Source of the DNA: an uncultured Eubacteriales bacterium
Lineage (GTDB): Bacteria > Bacillota > Clostridia > TANB77 > CAG-508
Direction: 5' to 3'
Length of the DNA: 64,000 nt
Assembly: GCA_905203305.1 (NCBI GenBank)
Contig: CAJKVH010000006.1
Location: forward strand, 1-64,000
A program made the translations under genes and the position numbers. Shown here piece after piece: positions 26,799-36,064 of this stretch. The notes under the pieces were generated by a model. It made no database searches. It saw only the letters and a list, made by a program, of their open reading frames with translations, and was not told the origin of the DNA. Within the stretch, counting starts at the first letter, position 1. The number at the start of each line of letters is the position of its first letter.

Positions 26799-27164
26799 AT
26801 GAGAAAAATAAGAAATATGTTAATTATACTAATAATAGCTGTAATTGCAGTATATATACTTCCAAAAAACGAAGTAAAAGCTGCAACAGTAAGTGGAATA
26901 GTAGGTGAAATATCACCATCTGATGTTCCAAAAAATAATTATTCAGAATTGCAAACTGTAATAGGAAAAATATTAGGATTTTTACAAATTGCGTCTGGAT
27001 TAACAACGGTAATTATGGTAGCTTTTTTAGGATTTAAATTATTAACAGAAACACCTGAAGTAAAAGGGCAAGTAAAAGAGAGATTTTTACCAATAGTTAT
27101 TGGGCTTGTAGTAGTATTTGGTGCTGTATCAATTTCAAGATTCGTAATAGGAGTTGTAGCATAA
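26799..27164 (+). CDS. VirB2/TrbC-like pilin
   Basis: A 121-residue protein with GTAGGAGG upstream. Signal peptide ending VKAAT, helix one ILGFLQIASGLTTVIMVAFLGF, turn TETPEVKGQVKERF and helix two LPIVIGLVVVFGAVSISRFVIG. The fifth two-helix pilin-like gene in 2.3 kb. A strong terminator after it separates pilins from the machinery genes, as expected if pilin subunits are needed in excess. Confidence 0.83.
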   Translation: MRKIRNMLIILIIAVIAVYILPKNEVKAATVSGIVGEISPSDVPKNNYSELQTVIGKILGFLQIASGLTTVIMVAFLGFKLLTETPEVKGQVKERFLPIVIGLVVVFGAVSISRFVIGVVA

Positions 27165-27208
27165 AAGATTACAGACAAATTACAGGATTGTTACAAATAT
27201 ATTAAAAA

Positions 27209-27250
27209 ATACAATTTATGATATTTTTTATCATAAATTGTATTTTTTTT
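27209..27250 (+). terminator. Terminator between pilins and machinery genes
   Basis: ATACAATTTATGATA / TATCATAAATTGTAT stem with a T8 run. The arms share ACAATTTATGAT with the terminator at 26310. A TATAAT at 27264-27269 follows, with a weak -35. Confidence 0.82.
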
Positions 27251-27306
27251 GAATATTTTATGTTATAATAAAAATGTATTATTAGATTTAAAAAGGGAGT
27301 GATAAT

Positions 27307-27663
27307 ATGGCAGGTGGTCCATATAATATACCAAGAAATACAAAAGGTGAAGGAAGATTTTTTTACATATTTTCAACCAAAGCACTTATTGTAACAGCAG
27401 TATTGGGAGGAATGGCATTTTTTGTATTTAGATTAATAGGAAGTTTGATTGGTTTTACAGCATTAGGAGTAATTGGAGCTTTAATATTTGGAGTAATTGG
27501 ATTTGCTGTAACATCATTTAAAATTCCGGATTCAAATAACTTTGAAATTACCAGAAAAGCTGGTGGGGAATATATTGATCAAATAATAATTAGATATATA
27601 AAGTTTAAAATGCAAAAAAACAAAATATATACATTTTTTACGGAGGAGAAGAATGATGAGTAA
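27307..27663 (+). CDS. PrgI-family type IV secretion protein
   Basis: PrgI-type proteins are small two-helix membrane partners of VirB4 in Gram-positive systems, roughly filling the VirB3 role. The 118 residues begin with the family-like YNIPRNTKGEGRFF and have two membrane helices at about 25-70 (KALIVTAVLGGMAFFVF, FTALGVIGALIFGVIGF). They end with a charged cytoplasmic tail FEITRKAGGEYIDQIIIRYIKF. The stop overlaps the next gene by 11 bases. Confidence 0.88.
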   Translation: MAGGPYNIPRNTKGEGRFFYIFSTKALIVTAVLGGMAFFVFRLIGSLIGFTALGVIGALIFGVIGFAVTSFKIPDSNNFEITRKAGGEYIDQIIIRYIKFKMQKNKIYTFFTEEKNDE

Positions 27664-28873
27664 TGATAGCATGGTACAATTATTGGTATTATTAGCAGGA
27701 GTAATAGGGATAATAGTTGTTATCCTAATTATTGTGTGGTTTACAATAAGAGCAAAAGAAAAAAGAATTGAAAGAGAAAAAGCAGCAAAAGAATTTGAAA
27801 AGAGTCATGTTAAAAAATCACAAGTGATATATACACCAGAATCTATAATAGATTTTATGGATTTTGATAGAATTGAAGATAATATGATAATTCAAAAAAA
27901 GGGAAAATTCTTAATGATTGTTGAATGTCAAGGTATAAATTATGATTTAATGTCTGATATGGAAAAAGTATCTGTTGAACAAGGATTTATATCATTTTTA
28001 AATACATTAAGGCATCCAGTTCAACTTTATATACAAACAAGAACAATCAACCTAGAAAGAAGTATTGATGGTTATAAAGATAGATTATCTGATATAAATA
28101 GAAAATATTTAAGTCTACAAGATGAATATGACAGAATGTTAAAAGATAGAAGTGTTCCTATAACAGATCTAGAAAAAACAAAATATGAACTTGTTAAACA
28201 AAAAAACTTAAAAGAGTACACTGAAGACATAATAAGAGATATTGAAAGACAAAGTTTAAATAGAAGTATTTTAAGTAAAAGATATTATGTAATTATACCA
28301 TGTTATCAATCTGAAATAGTAGCTGGAGATTTTGATAAATCAGAAATAAAAAATATGGCATTTTCAGAACTATATACAAGAGCAAGAGCTGTTATAAATT
28401 CATTATTTGCATGTCAAGTAACAGGTAGAGTTTTAAATTCTGAAGAGTTAACAGAGCTATTATATATAGCTTATAACAGGGATGAATCAGACTTATTCTG
28501 GATGGAAAAAATTAAACAAGCTGGATTTGACGAATTATATTCAACTGCTCCAGATGCAATTGATAAAAAGTTAAAATTATTAGATAAAAAAATAGAAGAC
28601 GAATCTGTAGCTTTAGCTAATAGAAAAATAGGAGAAGCAAGAAGAGATAAAGAAATAAAAGCTATGGAAATGGAAAAAAATGAAGAAAAACTTGTAAATG
28701 AAAAGGCTAAGAAATTAATTGAAAAACATAAAAAATATATTGGAGAAGAAGTTGCAGAAAATGCAATAAACAAATTAGAGAAAAAAGATACAAAGGCAGA
28801 AAAGAAGGAGGAAGAAGTAGATGGCAATGTTCAAGAAAAAGGTAAAAGAGGAAGACCAAGAAGAAAAGCGTGA
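27653..28873 (+). CDS. VirB4 N-terminal-domain protein with membrane anchor
   Basis: This 406-residue protein has a single membrane helix at residues 10-32, then a domain like the N-terminal part of VirB4/TraC (IIDFMDFDRIEDNMIIQKKGKFLMIVECQGINYDL trimmed; VQLYIQTRTINLERSI; YYVIIPCYQSEI). A long Lys/Glu coiled tail ends KRGRPRRKA, possibly nucleic-acid-binding or just basic. There is no Walker motif, because the ATPase is coded separately by the next gene, which overlaps it by 53 bases. The left-edge operon has the same split. Likely an adaptor holding the ATPase at the membrane. Confidence 0.8.
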   Translation: MMSNDSMVQLLVLLAGVIGIIVVILIIVWFTIRAKEKRIEREKAAKEFEKSHVKKSQVIYTPESIIDFMDFDRIEDNMIIQKKGKFLMIVECQGINYDLMSDMEKVSVEQGFISFLNTLRHPVQLYIQTRTINLERSIDGYKDRLSDINRKYLSLQDEYDRMLKDRSVPITDLEKTKYELVKQKNLKEYTEDIIRDIERQSLNRSILSKRYYVIIPCYQSEIVAGDFDKSEIKNMAFSELYTRARAVINSLFACQVTGRVLNSEELTELLYIAYNRDESDLFWMEKIKQAGFDELYSTAPDAIDKKLKLLDKKIEDESVALANRKIGEARRDKEIKAMEMEKNEEKLVNEKAKKLIEKHKKYIGEEVAENAINKLEKKDTKAEKKEEEVDGNVQEKGKRGRPRRKA

Positions 28874-30758
28874 GGATGAATATAAGGTTTTACATAAAAA
28901 AACAATTAAAGAAATAATAGCACCAGCAGGAATAGATGCGTCTAAGCTTGATCATATGGAAATTGTATCAAATGTAACTAGATATGCAAGAAGCTTTTTT
29001 GTTTCTGGTTTACCTAGATCTTGTACTTTTCCAGAATTATTTAGAAGTTTATATATGTTTGGGGATATAAATACTTCAATTTATATTTACCCAGTATCAG
29101 AAGCAAGTTCACAAAATGATTTAAATAAAACAATTGTTGAACTAGAAACAGAAAGATTGATGGCAAGTGATAAAGGAAATATCAACAGAGAAAGTGATGT
29201 TTCTCAAAAAAGATATGAAACAGAAATTTTAAGAGACCAAATTGCAGCAGGATTTAACAAACTATATGAAGCAACAATTGTTTCAACATTATTTGCATAT
29301 AGTATGCAAGATCTAGAAAGACTTACAAAATTATTATCAAATGAAATGTCAAAATCATTAGTAAGTATTAAAAGTGCGTGGGCAATGCAAGAGGATGCTT
29401 TTAAAACATGTTTACCTTTAATGGAAAACACTGTACAAAAAAAGCAAATTTTTGATAGACCATCAATGGGAACAGTATTTCCATTTTTAACTTCTGAAGT
29501 TGGACATCCATCAGGAGTACCACTTGGAATTAATAAACAAACTGGCGAACCAATTCTTTTTGATAATTTTCATCCATCTTTAACAAATTATAACATGGTT
29601 ATATTTGCTAAATCTGGTGCAGGAAAATCAGTTACAATGAAAACATTAATATCAAGATCATCAGTTCTTATGGGAATTGAAAGTTTAGCACTAGATGCCG
29701 AAGGAGAGTATTATGCTGTTGCGGAAGCTCTTGGAGGAATAAATGTTATAGTAAGCCCGAATTCTTCTACTATTATAAATGTTTTTGATATAGAAGTTGA
29801 AAGAGCAAAAGATGCTATAACAGGTAGAGAAAGAGAAATTTTAAATGTTGAAAATAAGGTAGAAGACGTAACACAAGCTTTAATGACAATGGCAAAAGGT
29901 AGTACAAAGACAGAACAAGTAAATGAGCTTACAAAGCAAATTATATCAGAATCTGTTGCTGCAGAATATGCGGCTTTAGGTATTACATCAGATCCAATGA
30001 GTTTATATGAAAATAATAGAACTATGGGTAACTTTGGTAGAAAGAAAAAATTAATGCCAACAATTGGTTCTTGGTATAAAAGATTAGAACATATGGCTCA
30101 AGAAAATGATAATGAAGATTATAGATTCCATTATAGTTACTTATTAAAGGTTATGAAACAATATATAAGAGAATTTGGTGGACAAATGGCATATTTTGAT
30201 GGTCAATCTACATTTGAATTATTAGATGGAGCACCATTTATAAATATAGATATTTCTCAACTAGAAGAAAGATTTGCAAGACCTCTTGCACAACAAATTC
30301 TACTTTCTTGGATTTGGGAAAAATTCGTTAAGAAAAATAGTGAGGATAGGAAAAAAGCAAGACAAAAAAGAGTTATAGTTGATGAGGCTTGGATGTTACT
30401 TCCATTCCCAGAAGCTGTAGATTTCTTAAATAAGATGGCAAGACGTGCTAGAAAAAGAAACGTTTCTTTGGCAATTATTTCACAAAGATTCCAAGACTTT
30501 TATGAAAAACCAGAGGCACAAGCAGTTCTTACATCTTCAGATACAAAATTATTCTTAGCACAAGATAAATCAGAAATTGCACTTTTACAAGAAGTATTTA
30601 AATTAAGCTCAGGCGAAGCATCATTTTTAGTTACTTGTACTAGGGGTGAAGGACTTTTGAAGGTTGGTTCAGAAACAGCAATTCTTCAAATTACACCTAC
30701 ACAAAAAGAATTTAAATTTGTTGAAACAAACTTAAATAAATTAGCAAAAGAAAGTTAA
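28821..30758 (+). CDS. VirB4/TraC-type secretion ATPase
   Basis: The motor of the type IV secretion-like machine, 645 residues. The start ATG lies 8 bases after AAGGAGG. It has IIAPAGID and SFFVSGLPR near the N-terminus, Walker A AKSGAGKS near 264, Walker B VIVDEAWMLL near 520, then RKRNVSLAIISQRFQDF and the VLTSSDTKLFLAQD motif. The domain order matches VirB4 of Gram-positive conjugative elements. No VirD4 coupling ATPase, VirB11 or relaxase gene is found nearby, so the exported substrate may not be DNA. Confidence 0.93.
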   Translation: MAMFKKKVKEEDQEEKREDEYKVLHKKTIKEIIAPAGIDASKLDHMEIVSNVTRYARSFFVSGLPRSCTFPELFRSLYMFGDINTSIYIYPVSEASSQNDLNKTIVELETERLMASDKGNINRESDVSQKRYETEILRDQIAAGFNKLYEATIVSTLFAYSMQDLERLTKLLSNEMSKSLVSIKSAWAMQEDAFKTCLPLMENTVQKKQIFDRPSMGTVFPFLTSEVGHPSGVPLGINKQTGEPILFDNFHPSLTNYNMVIFAKSGAGKSVTMKTLISRSSVLMGIESLALDAEGEYYAVAEALGGINVIVSPNSSTIINVFDIEVERAKDAITGREREILNVENKVEDVTQALMTMAKGSTKTEQVNELTKQIISESVAAEYAALGITSDPMSLYENNRTMGNFGRKKKLMPTIGSWYKRLEHMAQENDNEDYRFHYSYLLKVMKQYIREFGGQMAYFDGQSTFELLDGAPFINIDISQLEERFARPLAQQILLSWIWEKFVKKNSEDRKKARQKRVIVDEAWMLLPFPEAVDFLNKMARRARKRNVSLAIISQRFQDFYEKPEAQAVLTSSDTKLFLAQDKSEIALLQEVFKLSSGEASFLVTCTRGEGLLKVGSETAILQITPTQKEFKFVETNLNKLAKES

Positions 30759-30789
30759 TATAATAAAATTTTTAGAAGGGAATGAAGTT

Positions 30790-32505
30790 ATGAACAAAAA
30801 ATTAGCAGTAGTTTATAGAGTTATAGTAGCCATAGTTTTAGTTATAAGTATATTCCCTTCTTTAATTGTGCTCGCAGTTGGATCTTCAACTGCTAAAGGA
30901 GCCGATGGAAAGGACTATACATATAGTACTGAAGATGATGGAACTGATGGACCAGACGTAAGTACTTTAAGGTTCGAATTAACAGGATATGGCGGACACC
31001 AATTAGGAAGTGGAAAAACTTCAAGTGATTTTACAAGTAATTCTAAATATGGTTGGAGTGAATTAGAACAAGATGGACAAAAATACGTTGTTCTTGCAGC
31101 TGCAACTCATGAAATGTTATCCGCACACAAAAATGCAAGTGGAAAGTATTGGTTTTATGGTGCTAAATTTGATCATATACATTATTTTCATTATAACGAT
31201 ACAATTCAATTTAAATTTGAAGATGAAAATTTTGATTCAAATGTTTATAATGGAATAATTTTAGATAGTGGAGATGCTATGATGTTTCCACAATATGAAC
31301 TATATAAACGTGATACTGGTTTAAACATGTTTGATGTTTATTTTGGTGAAAATGGAGAAAGTGCATCTGGAGTTTCTACAATAACACAGAAAGTAGTTTT
31401 AGCAACAACGACGGGAACTTTTTCTTCTAATGCAGGAAAATCTAATTCAATAAATAAAAGAAATTTATTTGGAGAACTTATTCAAAAAATATTCCAAGGA
31501 ATTGGAGATATTTGTGAAATTTTAGTTAATGCAGCTACAGGAATAAGTTGGAAAACAAGTAAAAAGCTTACATATACAAGAGCTGATATTGAAGCAGATA
31601 GTAAATTAAATGATAAAATACAAGTTGATGATCCAGTTTCAGACATAGATAATGATGAAACATTAAATGCCGATGATTATAATGCATTAAGAACTGTAAA
31701 TATTAAAAGTACAGCAGATAATAGAAAAGGTCAACAAGAAACCATATATTCAGCAAATACTGAAATTCCTGTAATGAGAACAGACTTTTATGGTACATCA
31801 ATTAAAAATATAAAAATACTTGATGTAGATTTCTTTAATACAAATAGTAGTAACTCAAATGATGGATGGAAAGTTATTAGAGCATTTGTATCAGGTGCAA
31901 GTCATATTGTTATGTATGTTGCAGCAGCTTTACTACTAACAATGATAATATGGAGAAGCATTTTATTTGTTCGTTCTTCATTTGCAGATAATCCAGAAGG
32001 AGCTTATGAATCTAGACAAGTAATGGATAACTTCATTAGAGCAGTTCTTTTACTTGGATGTGTATATTTAATAATGACATTTTTATATTATTTTTATAAA
32101 CAAATGGTAAATATTTTAACAAATGGAAATAACTCAGTATATTTGTTAAGGCTGAATGTTGAAGGCGTTTATGCATTTAATACAAATGTTATGGGATATT
32201 TAAAATACATGACAATGAATTCAAATACTTTAGCAGCATTGGGAGCTTCAATTTGTTATGCAGTTGCATCAATATTTAATTTACTTTGGTTTGGAGTTAT
32301 GTTTGTAAGAATGATTTTAATAGGAGGATTAATTGTAATTGCACCTCTTACAGCGGTATATGCAATGATGGGAAGAACTCCATCTGAAGGGGTACATACA
32401 GGAAATATTTTAAATTTAAGTAATTTTATGACATTTTATAGTGTATTATTGTTTTTACCATTTGTTGTAGCAGGTATACAAAAAATTATAATGTTAATTG
32501 CGTAA
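30790..32505 (+). CDS. VirB6/TrbL-like polytopic membrane protein, paralog 1
   Basis: 571 residues. It has a signal peptide or first helix at 8-30 (VIVAIVLVISIFPSLIVLAVG), then a large exported domain of about 330 residues. At the C-terminus are five or six membrane helices including HIVMYVAAALLLTMIIWRSI, AVLLLGCVYLIMTFLYYFY, ICYAVASIFNLLWFGVMFV and LIGGLIVIAPLTAVYAMM. The segment EIPVMRTDFYG before the helices and NVEGVYAF between them recur in the next three genes. VirB6-type channel role is inferred from context. AGAAGGGAATG upstream. Confidence 0.8.
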   Translation: MNKKLAVVYRVIVAIVLVISIFPSLIVLAVGSSTAKGADGKDYTYSTEDDGTDGPDVSTLRFELTGYGGHQLGSGKTSSDFTSNSKYGWSELEQDGQKYVVLAAATHEMLSAHKNASGKYWFYGAKFDHIHYFHYNDTIQFKFEDENFDSNVYNGIILDSGDAMMFPQYELYKRDTGLNMFDVYFGENGESASGVSTITQKVVLATTTGTFSSNAGKSNSINKRNLFGELIQKIFQGIGDICEILVNAATGISWKTSKKLTYTRADIEADSKLNDKIQVDDPVSDIDNDETLNADDYNALRTVNIKSTADNRKGQQETIYSANTEIPVMRTDFYGTSIKNIKILDVDFFNTNSSNSNDGWKVIRAFVSGASHIVMYVAAALLLTMIIWRSILFVRSSFADNPEGAYESRQVMDNFIRAVLLLGCVYLIMTFLYYFYKQMVNILTNGNNSVYLLRLNVEGVYAFNTNVMGYLKYMTMNSNTLAALGASICYAVASIFNLLWFGVMFVRMILIGGLIVIAPLTAVYAMMGRTPSEGVHTGNILNLSNFMTFYSVLLFLPFVVAGIQKIIMLIA

Positions 32506-32521
32506 GGAAAGGAGACAGGAA

Positions 32522-34198
32522 ATGAAAAAAAAGTTGATCTTTATATTTTGGTTTGTAATTTTGTTCTTGTTTCTTTTCGTTAATTATTCTAATGGATTTA
32601 TAAAAGATGATTATTTAAAAAAACATGTACATATTATAAATTCAGATGACTATTTTACTTTAACAAGTGATAAAATTCTAACAAAATTGCAGGATGATTT
32701 AGGTTGTATAGATGATGGATTATATGAAGAATTAAAATTTATTACATATATAAAAGTAGTAAAAGTTAAGGATAAGAATATTAGAGGAAAATATTCTTAT
32801 GATATTCAATTTGGAGAAAGTGGACAAAAAATAAAATATAAAAGTTTAGATACTCACTATTATATAGAAGAACTAAAAGAAAACTTTGGACTTGATGAAA
32901 GTGTAACTGACAGTGATTTAAAAAAAGGATATAAATGGAATGTTAATATAATTGGAAAACCAACACCTATTGAGAGAGGGTATTGTATATATTTAAAAGC
33001 TTTATATGCAGGTTCGGACTTAAATGGAATTTATAATGTGGAAACGAGTAAAAAAGAGAAGAAGAATGTAGTTGCAGATAATGCTGACAAAATGGATAAA
33101 CTTGTAGATTGGTTTAAAGATTTCGCGGCACATCCCGTAGGAAAAATAATACAATCAGTAATGGATTGGTTTACAGATGTAATTGGAGATAGCATGCAAT
33201 ATCTTGCTAATTTAGTACAAAGAATACCAGATAATACATATACAGGAAAAGATGTAATGTATTCATATAAGACATTGCAGGTAGATGGCGAATATGATGG
33301 AACAGGTGGAGACGGATTAGGAAATCTAGACAAATATACGAAAGTTGGAGAATATAAAAAAGGAGAAGCTGTTTTTAAAAGTATAGATATAGAAAAAGAT
33401 AAAAATGAAAATGACGAGGATGACTTTACAGAGGAAAATGAAATACCTGTTATGATAGGTGACTTATATAATATTGCAGTAGGTCATATTGATTTTATAG
33501 ATGTTAACTTTTTAACAGGAAATACTACAAAAAATGCTGATGGAACAGGATTAAGACATGAAGAAGATTCTATTTGGACTAATTTTAGAAACTTTGCAGC
33601 AGCAATAATAAGAATGAGTATTTACTTGGCTAGTGCAATATTAGTTATGACATTAATATGGTATGGAATTGGAATTGTAAGACATACATTTGATAATCCA
33701 AGAGCAAGGTTAGATGGTAAAGAAGGAATAAACAGATTAAAAAATTCTCTATTAATACTTATAGGAACAATACTATTTATGTCTCTTTGCATTTTTGGAT
33801 CACAATCTTTGTATAATAGCATTTCAAAAGAAGATTCGTATGAACTACCAATAAGAGTAAATGTAGAAGATACATATAGTTTTAGTACAACACCAACAGG
33901 TTATGTAAGATATATGGCATCAACAGTGGATTTAGAAGAAGGCTTACAAAAACTCGCATTCTCAATGGCATATATTGTTCTTGCAGCAATAAATTTATTG
34001 GCGATTGTTTTTATGATATTAAGGATGTTTGTATTGTGGATATTATCTATAATTGGACCAATTATTTCAGTATTTTATGCATTTGGAAAACAAAGTCCGT
34101 TAAGTCTACAAACTTGGGGAGGTTTATATTTAAGCTTTTCGTTTATACAAGTTGTAATAACAATTGTTTATATTGTAATATTAAATGTTCTAATCTAA
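32522..34198 (+). CDS. VirB6/TrbL-like polytopic membrane protein, paralog 2
   Basis: Start ATG 32522 with AAAGGAGA upstream (a TTG at 32498 inside the preceding gene is rejected). 558 residues: N-terminal helix 6-24, exported domain, then EIPVMIGDLYNIAVGHIDFIDV followed by about five helices around ELPIRVNVEDTYSFST. It is the uninterrupted member of the family. Near residue 100 it reads Gln-Phe-Gly with codons TTT GGA, the exact site where paralogs 3 and 4 have the extra C. It therefore acts as an internal control for the recoding claim. Confidence 0.82.
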   Translation: MKKKLIFIFWFVILFLFLFVNYSNGFIKDDYLKKHVHIINSDDYFTLTSDKILTKLQDDLGCIDDGLYEELKFITYIKVVKVKDKNIRGKYSYDIQFGESGQKIKYKSLDTHYYIEELKENFGLDESVTDSDLKKGYKWNVNIIGKPTPIERGYCIYLKALYAGSDLNGIYNVETSKKEKKNVVADNADKMDKLVDWFKDFAAHPVGKIIQSVMDWFTDVIGDSMQYLANLVQRIPDNTYTGKDVMYSYKTLQVDGEYDGTGGDGLGNLDKYTKVGEYKKGEAVFKSIDIEKDKNENDEDDFTEENEIPVMIGDLYNIAVGHIDFIDVNFLTGNTTKNADGTGLRHEEDSIWTNFRNFAAAIIRMSIYLASAILVMTLIWYGIGIVRHTFDNPRARLDGKEGINRLKNSLLILIGTILFMSLCIFGSQSLYNSISKEDSYELPIRVNVEDTYSFSTTPTGYVRYMASTVDLEEGLQKLAFSMAYIVLAAINLLAIVFMILRMFVLWILSIIGPIISVFYAFGKQSPLSLQTWGGLYLSFSFIQVVITIVYIVILNVLI

Positions 34199-34337
34199 AA
34201 ATATATAGAAATAAAGAAGGATTTATGAACTTGGGAACTATATAATTTGTATTTATATGATTTAGGTAGTAATTGCAATTGCATATCAATTTATCTTAAG
34301 AGTTATTGTAGTATGGATTTAGAAAGGAGGCGATTTC
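34199..34337 (+). other. Intergenic stretch with decayed paralog-like sequence
   Basis: This 139-base gap resembles the end of the following paralog gene. The bases AGAAGGATTTATGAACTTGGGAACT and AGTAATTGCAATTGCATATCA closely match 35929-36013. It ends in GGAGGCG, the next ribosome binding site. It looks like the scar of an unequal tandem duplication. No gene is called. Confidence 0.6.
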
Positions 34338-36039
34338 TTGAGCAAGAAAAATATTGTAATATTTATTTTCATGGTACTAGTATTTTTTTTAATACTTGTA
34401 ATAAAATCCAATGTATATGGATATTCAGGAAGTATAGATAAAGAAATTGCAAGTTGGCATTCTGATTTTTCTTCATCTGAAGCGACAGAAAAAAATATGA
34501 AAAAATGGAAAAAAGAATTACTTAAAAAATTGAAGTCTACATTCAATTATGATGGAGATTCAATAAATGAAAAAATGGCGATGAAAACAAAAATATATAT
34601 AACTAAAGAAGATGGAGATTCATGTACAATAAGAATTCGGAAATAAAGAAGCTCAAGAAATTGGCAAAAAAACAAAAGAAGAATTAAAGGAAAGTTGGGG
34701 CTGGAATGGCAAAGATGAGTCCTGGGATACATGGATAATAGTAAGCGCGGAAATGAAAGATATGGGATATAAAGAAGCTGGAATACCACACGAGCAACTG
34801 AATATAAAATTAAATTATTGTACATCTGAAAAAGAATGGAACGAGTTAAAGAATTTGCTAAATATTAATGACAAAGATAAAAATCCAGAATTAGATTTTT
34901 CATCAAAACTAACATCTGCTGGAGAAAAAATTAACGAAGCAGCAGACAATGTAAAAGATACCTTAGTTGATGCAAAAGATATTGCAACTAAAGTTGTAGA
35001 TTGGGTAGCTGATTTTGGAAAAAATCCATTTGGAACAATTTTATCAACATTAATGGACTTTTTAGGAGAAGTTGGAGATGCAATCCAATGGCTTGCAAAT
35101 ACAATTCAAATGAATGAGTCGAATAAAGTTAAGTATACGTATAATTTTTTAAAGGACAAAAATGGAACGGGAAAAGACCAATATACAAGAGTTGGAAAGT
35201 ATGAAAGTGGAGCAAAAGTTGTAACAGGTGTAGATATAAAAAAAGATATGAATGAAAATAATTCAGATGATTTTTCAAAAGATACTAAGATTCCAGTAGT
35301 TGTAGGAGACTTATACAATGTTGCAGTAGGACATATTGACTTTTTGGATGTTGACTTTTTAACAGGTATGAATGCGACTAGAAATAATAAAGCTGTTCAT
35401 AAAGAGGGATCAGCATGGGCAGTTATTAGGGGATTTGCAGCAAGTGTAATACATATTACTTTATATGTTGCAAGTGCAATTTTAATAATATCTTTAATTT
35501 GGTTTGGAGTAAAGACAATAAAAACATCATTAGATAATCCAAGTAAGAGAGCAGAATATAAACAAGGATTGGAAAGATTTGAAAAATCTCTTTTAATGCT
35601 TATAGGTTCAATTCTTATTATGGCTTTATGTATTTTTGGAACAAAAGGCTTTGTAAGTACAATTGAAGAAGATAATTATGAACTTCCAATAAGAGTAAAT
35701 GTGGAAGATACATATAGCTTTAGTACAACAGCAACAGGATATGTTAGGTATTTATCTATGACAGAAGATGTTGATGAATGGTTATTAAAGACAGGATGTA
35801 CATTAACATATTTGATTTTAGCAATTTTAAATCTAGCTATTATTTTAATAATGATAGGAAGAGTATTTGCTTTATGGGGATTATCAATGATAGGACCAAT
35901 TATAGCGGCAATGCATGTATTTAAAAAAGAAGGATTTATGAGTTTTGGAACTTGGACAGAATTATATATTTGTATTTCTATGATTCAGGTGGTAATTGCA
36001 ATAGTATATCAACTTATCTTAAGAGTTATTGTAGTATAG
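34338..36039 (+). CDS. VirB6/TrbL-like polytopic membrane protein, paralog 3, needs +1 shift at CGG
   Basis: TTG start at 34338, 7 bases after AAAGGAGG. The frame runs to CGG at 34638-34640 and would stop two codons later. Skipping the C gives Ile-Gly-Asn-Lys-Glu and joins the frame containing 34753-36039. The joined product is 566 residues, matching its paralogs (558, 571, 572). The C-terminal part carries IPVVVGDLYNVAVGHIDFLDVDFLTG, helices such as HITLYVASAILIISLIWFG, and ELPIRVNVEDTYSFST. Taken as two genes, neither half would be a complete family member. Confidence 0.82.
34638..34641 (+). other. Recoding site CGGA in VirB6-like paralog 3
   Basis: In-frame codon 101 reads ATT CGG AAA TAA. 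The local sequence AGAATTCGGAAA is identical to that of the next gene. Confidence 0.82.
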
Positions 36040-36064
36040 ATTTTGTTGAAGAAAGGAGGTAGTT

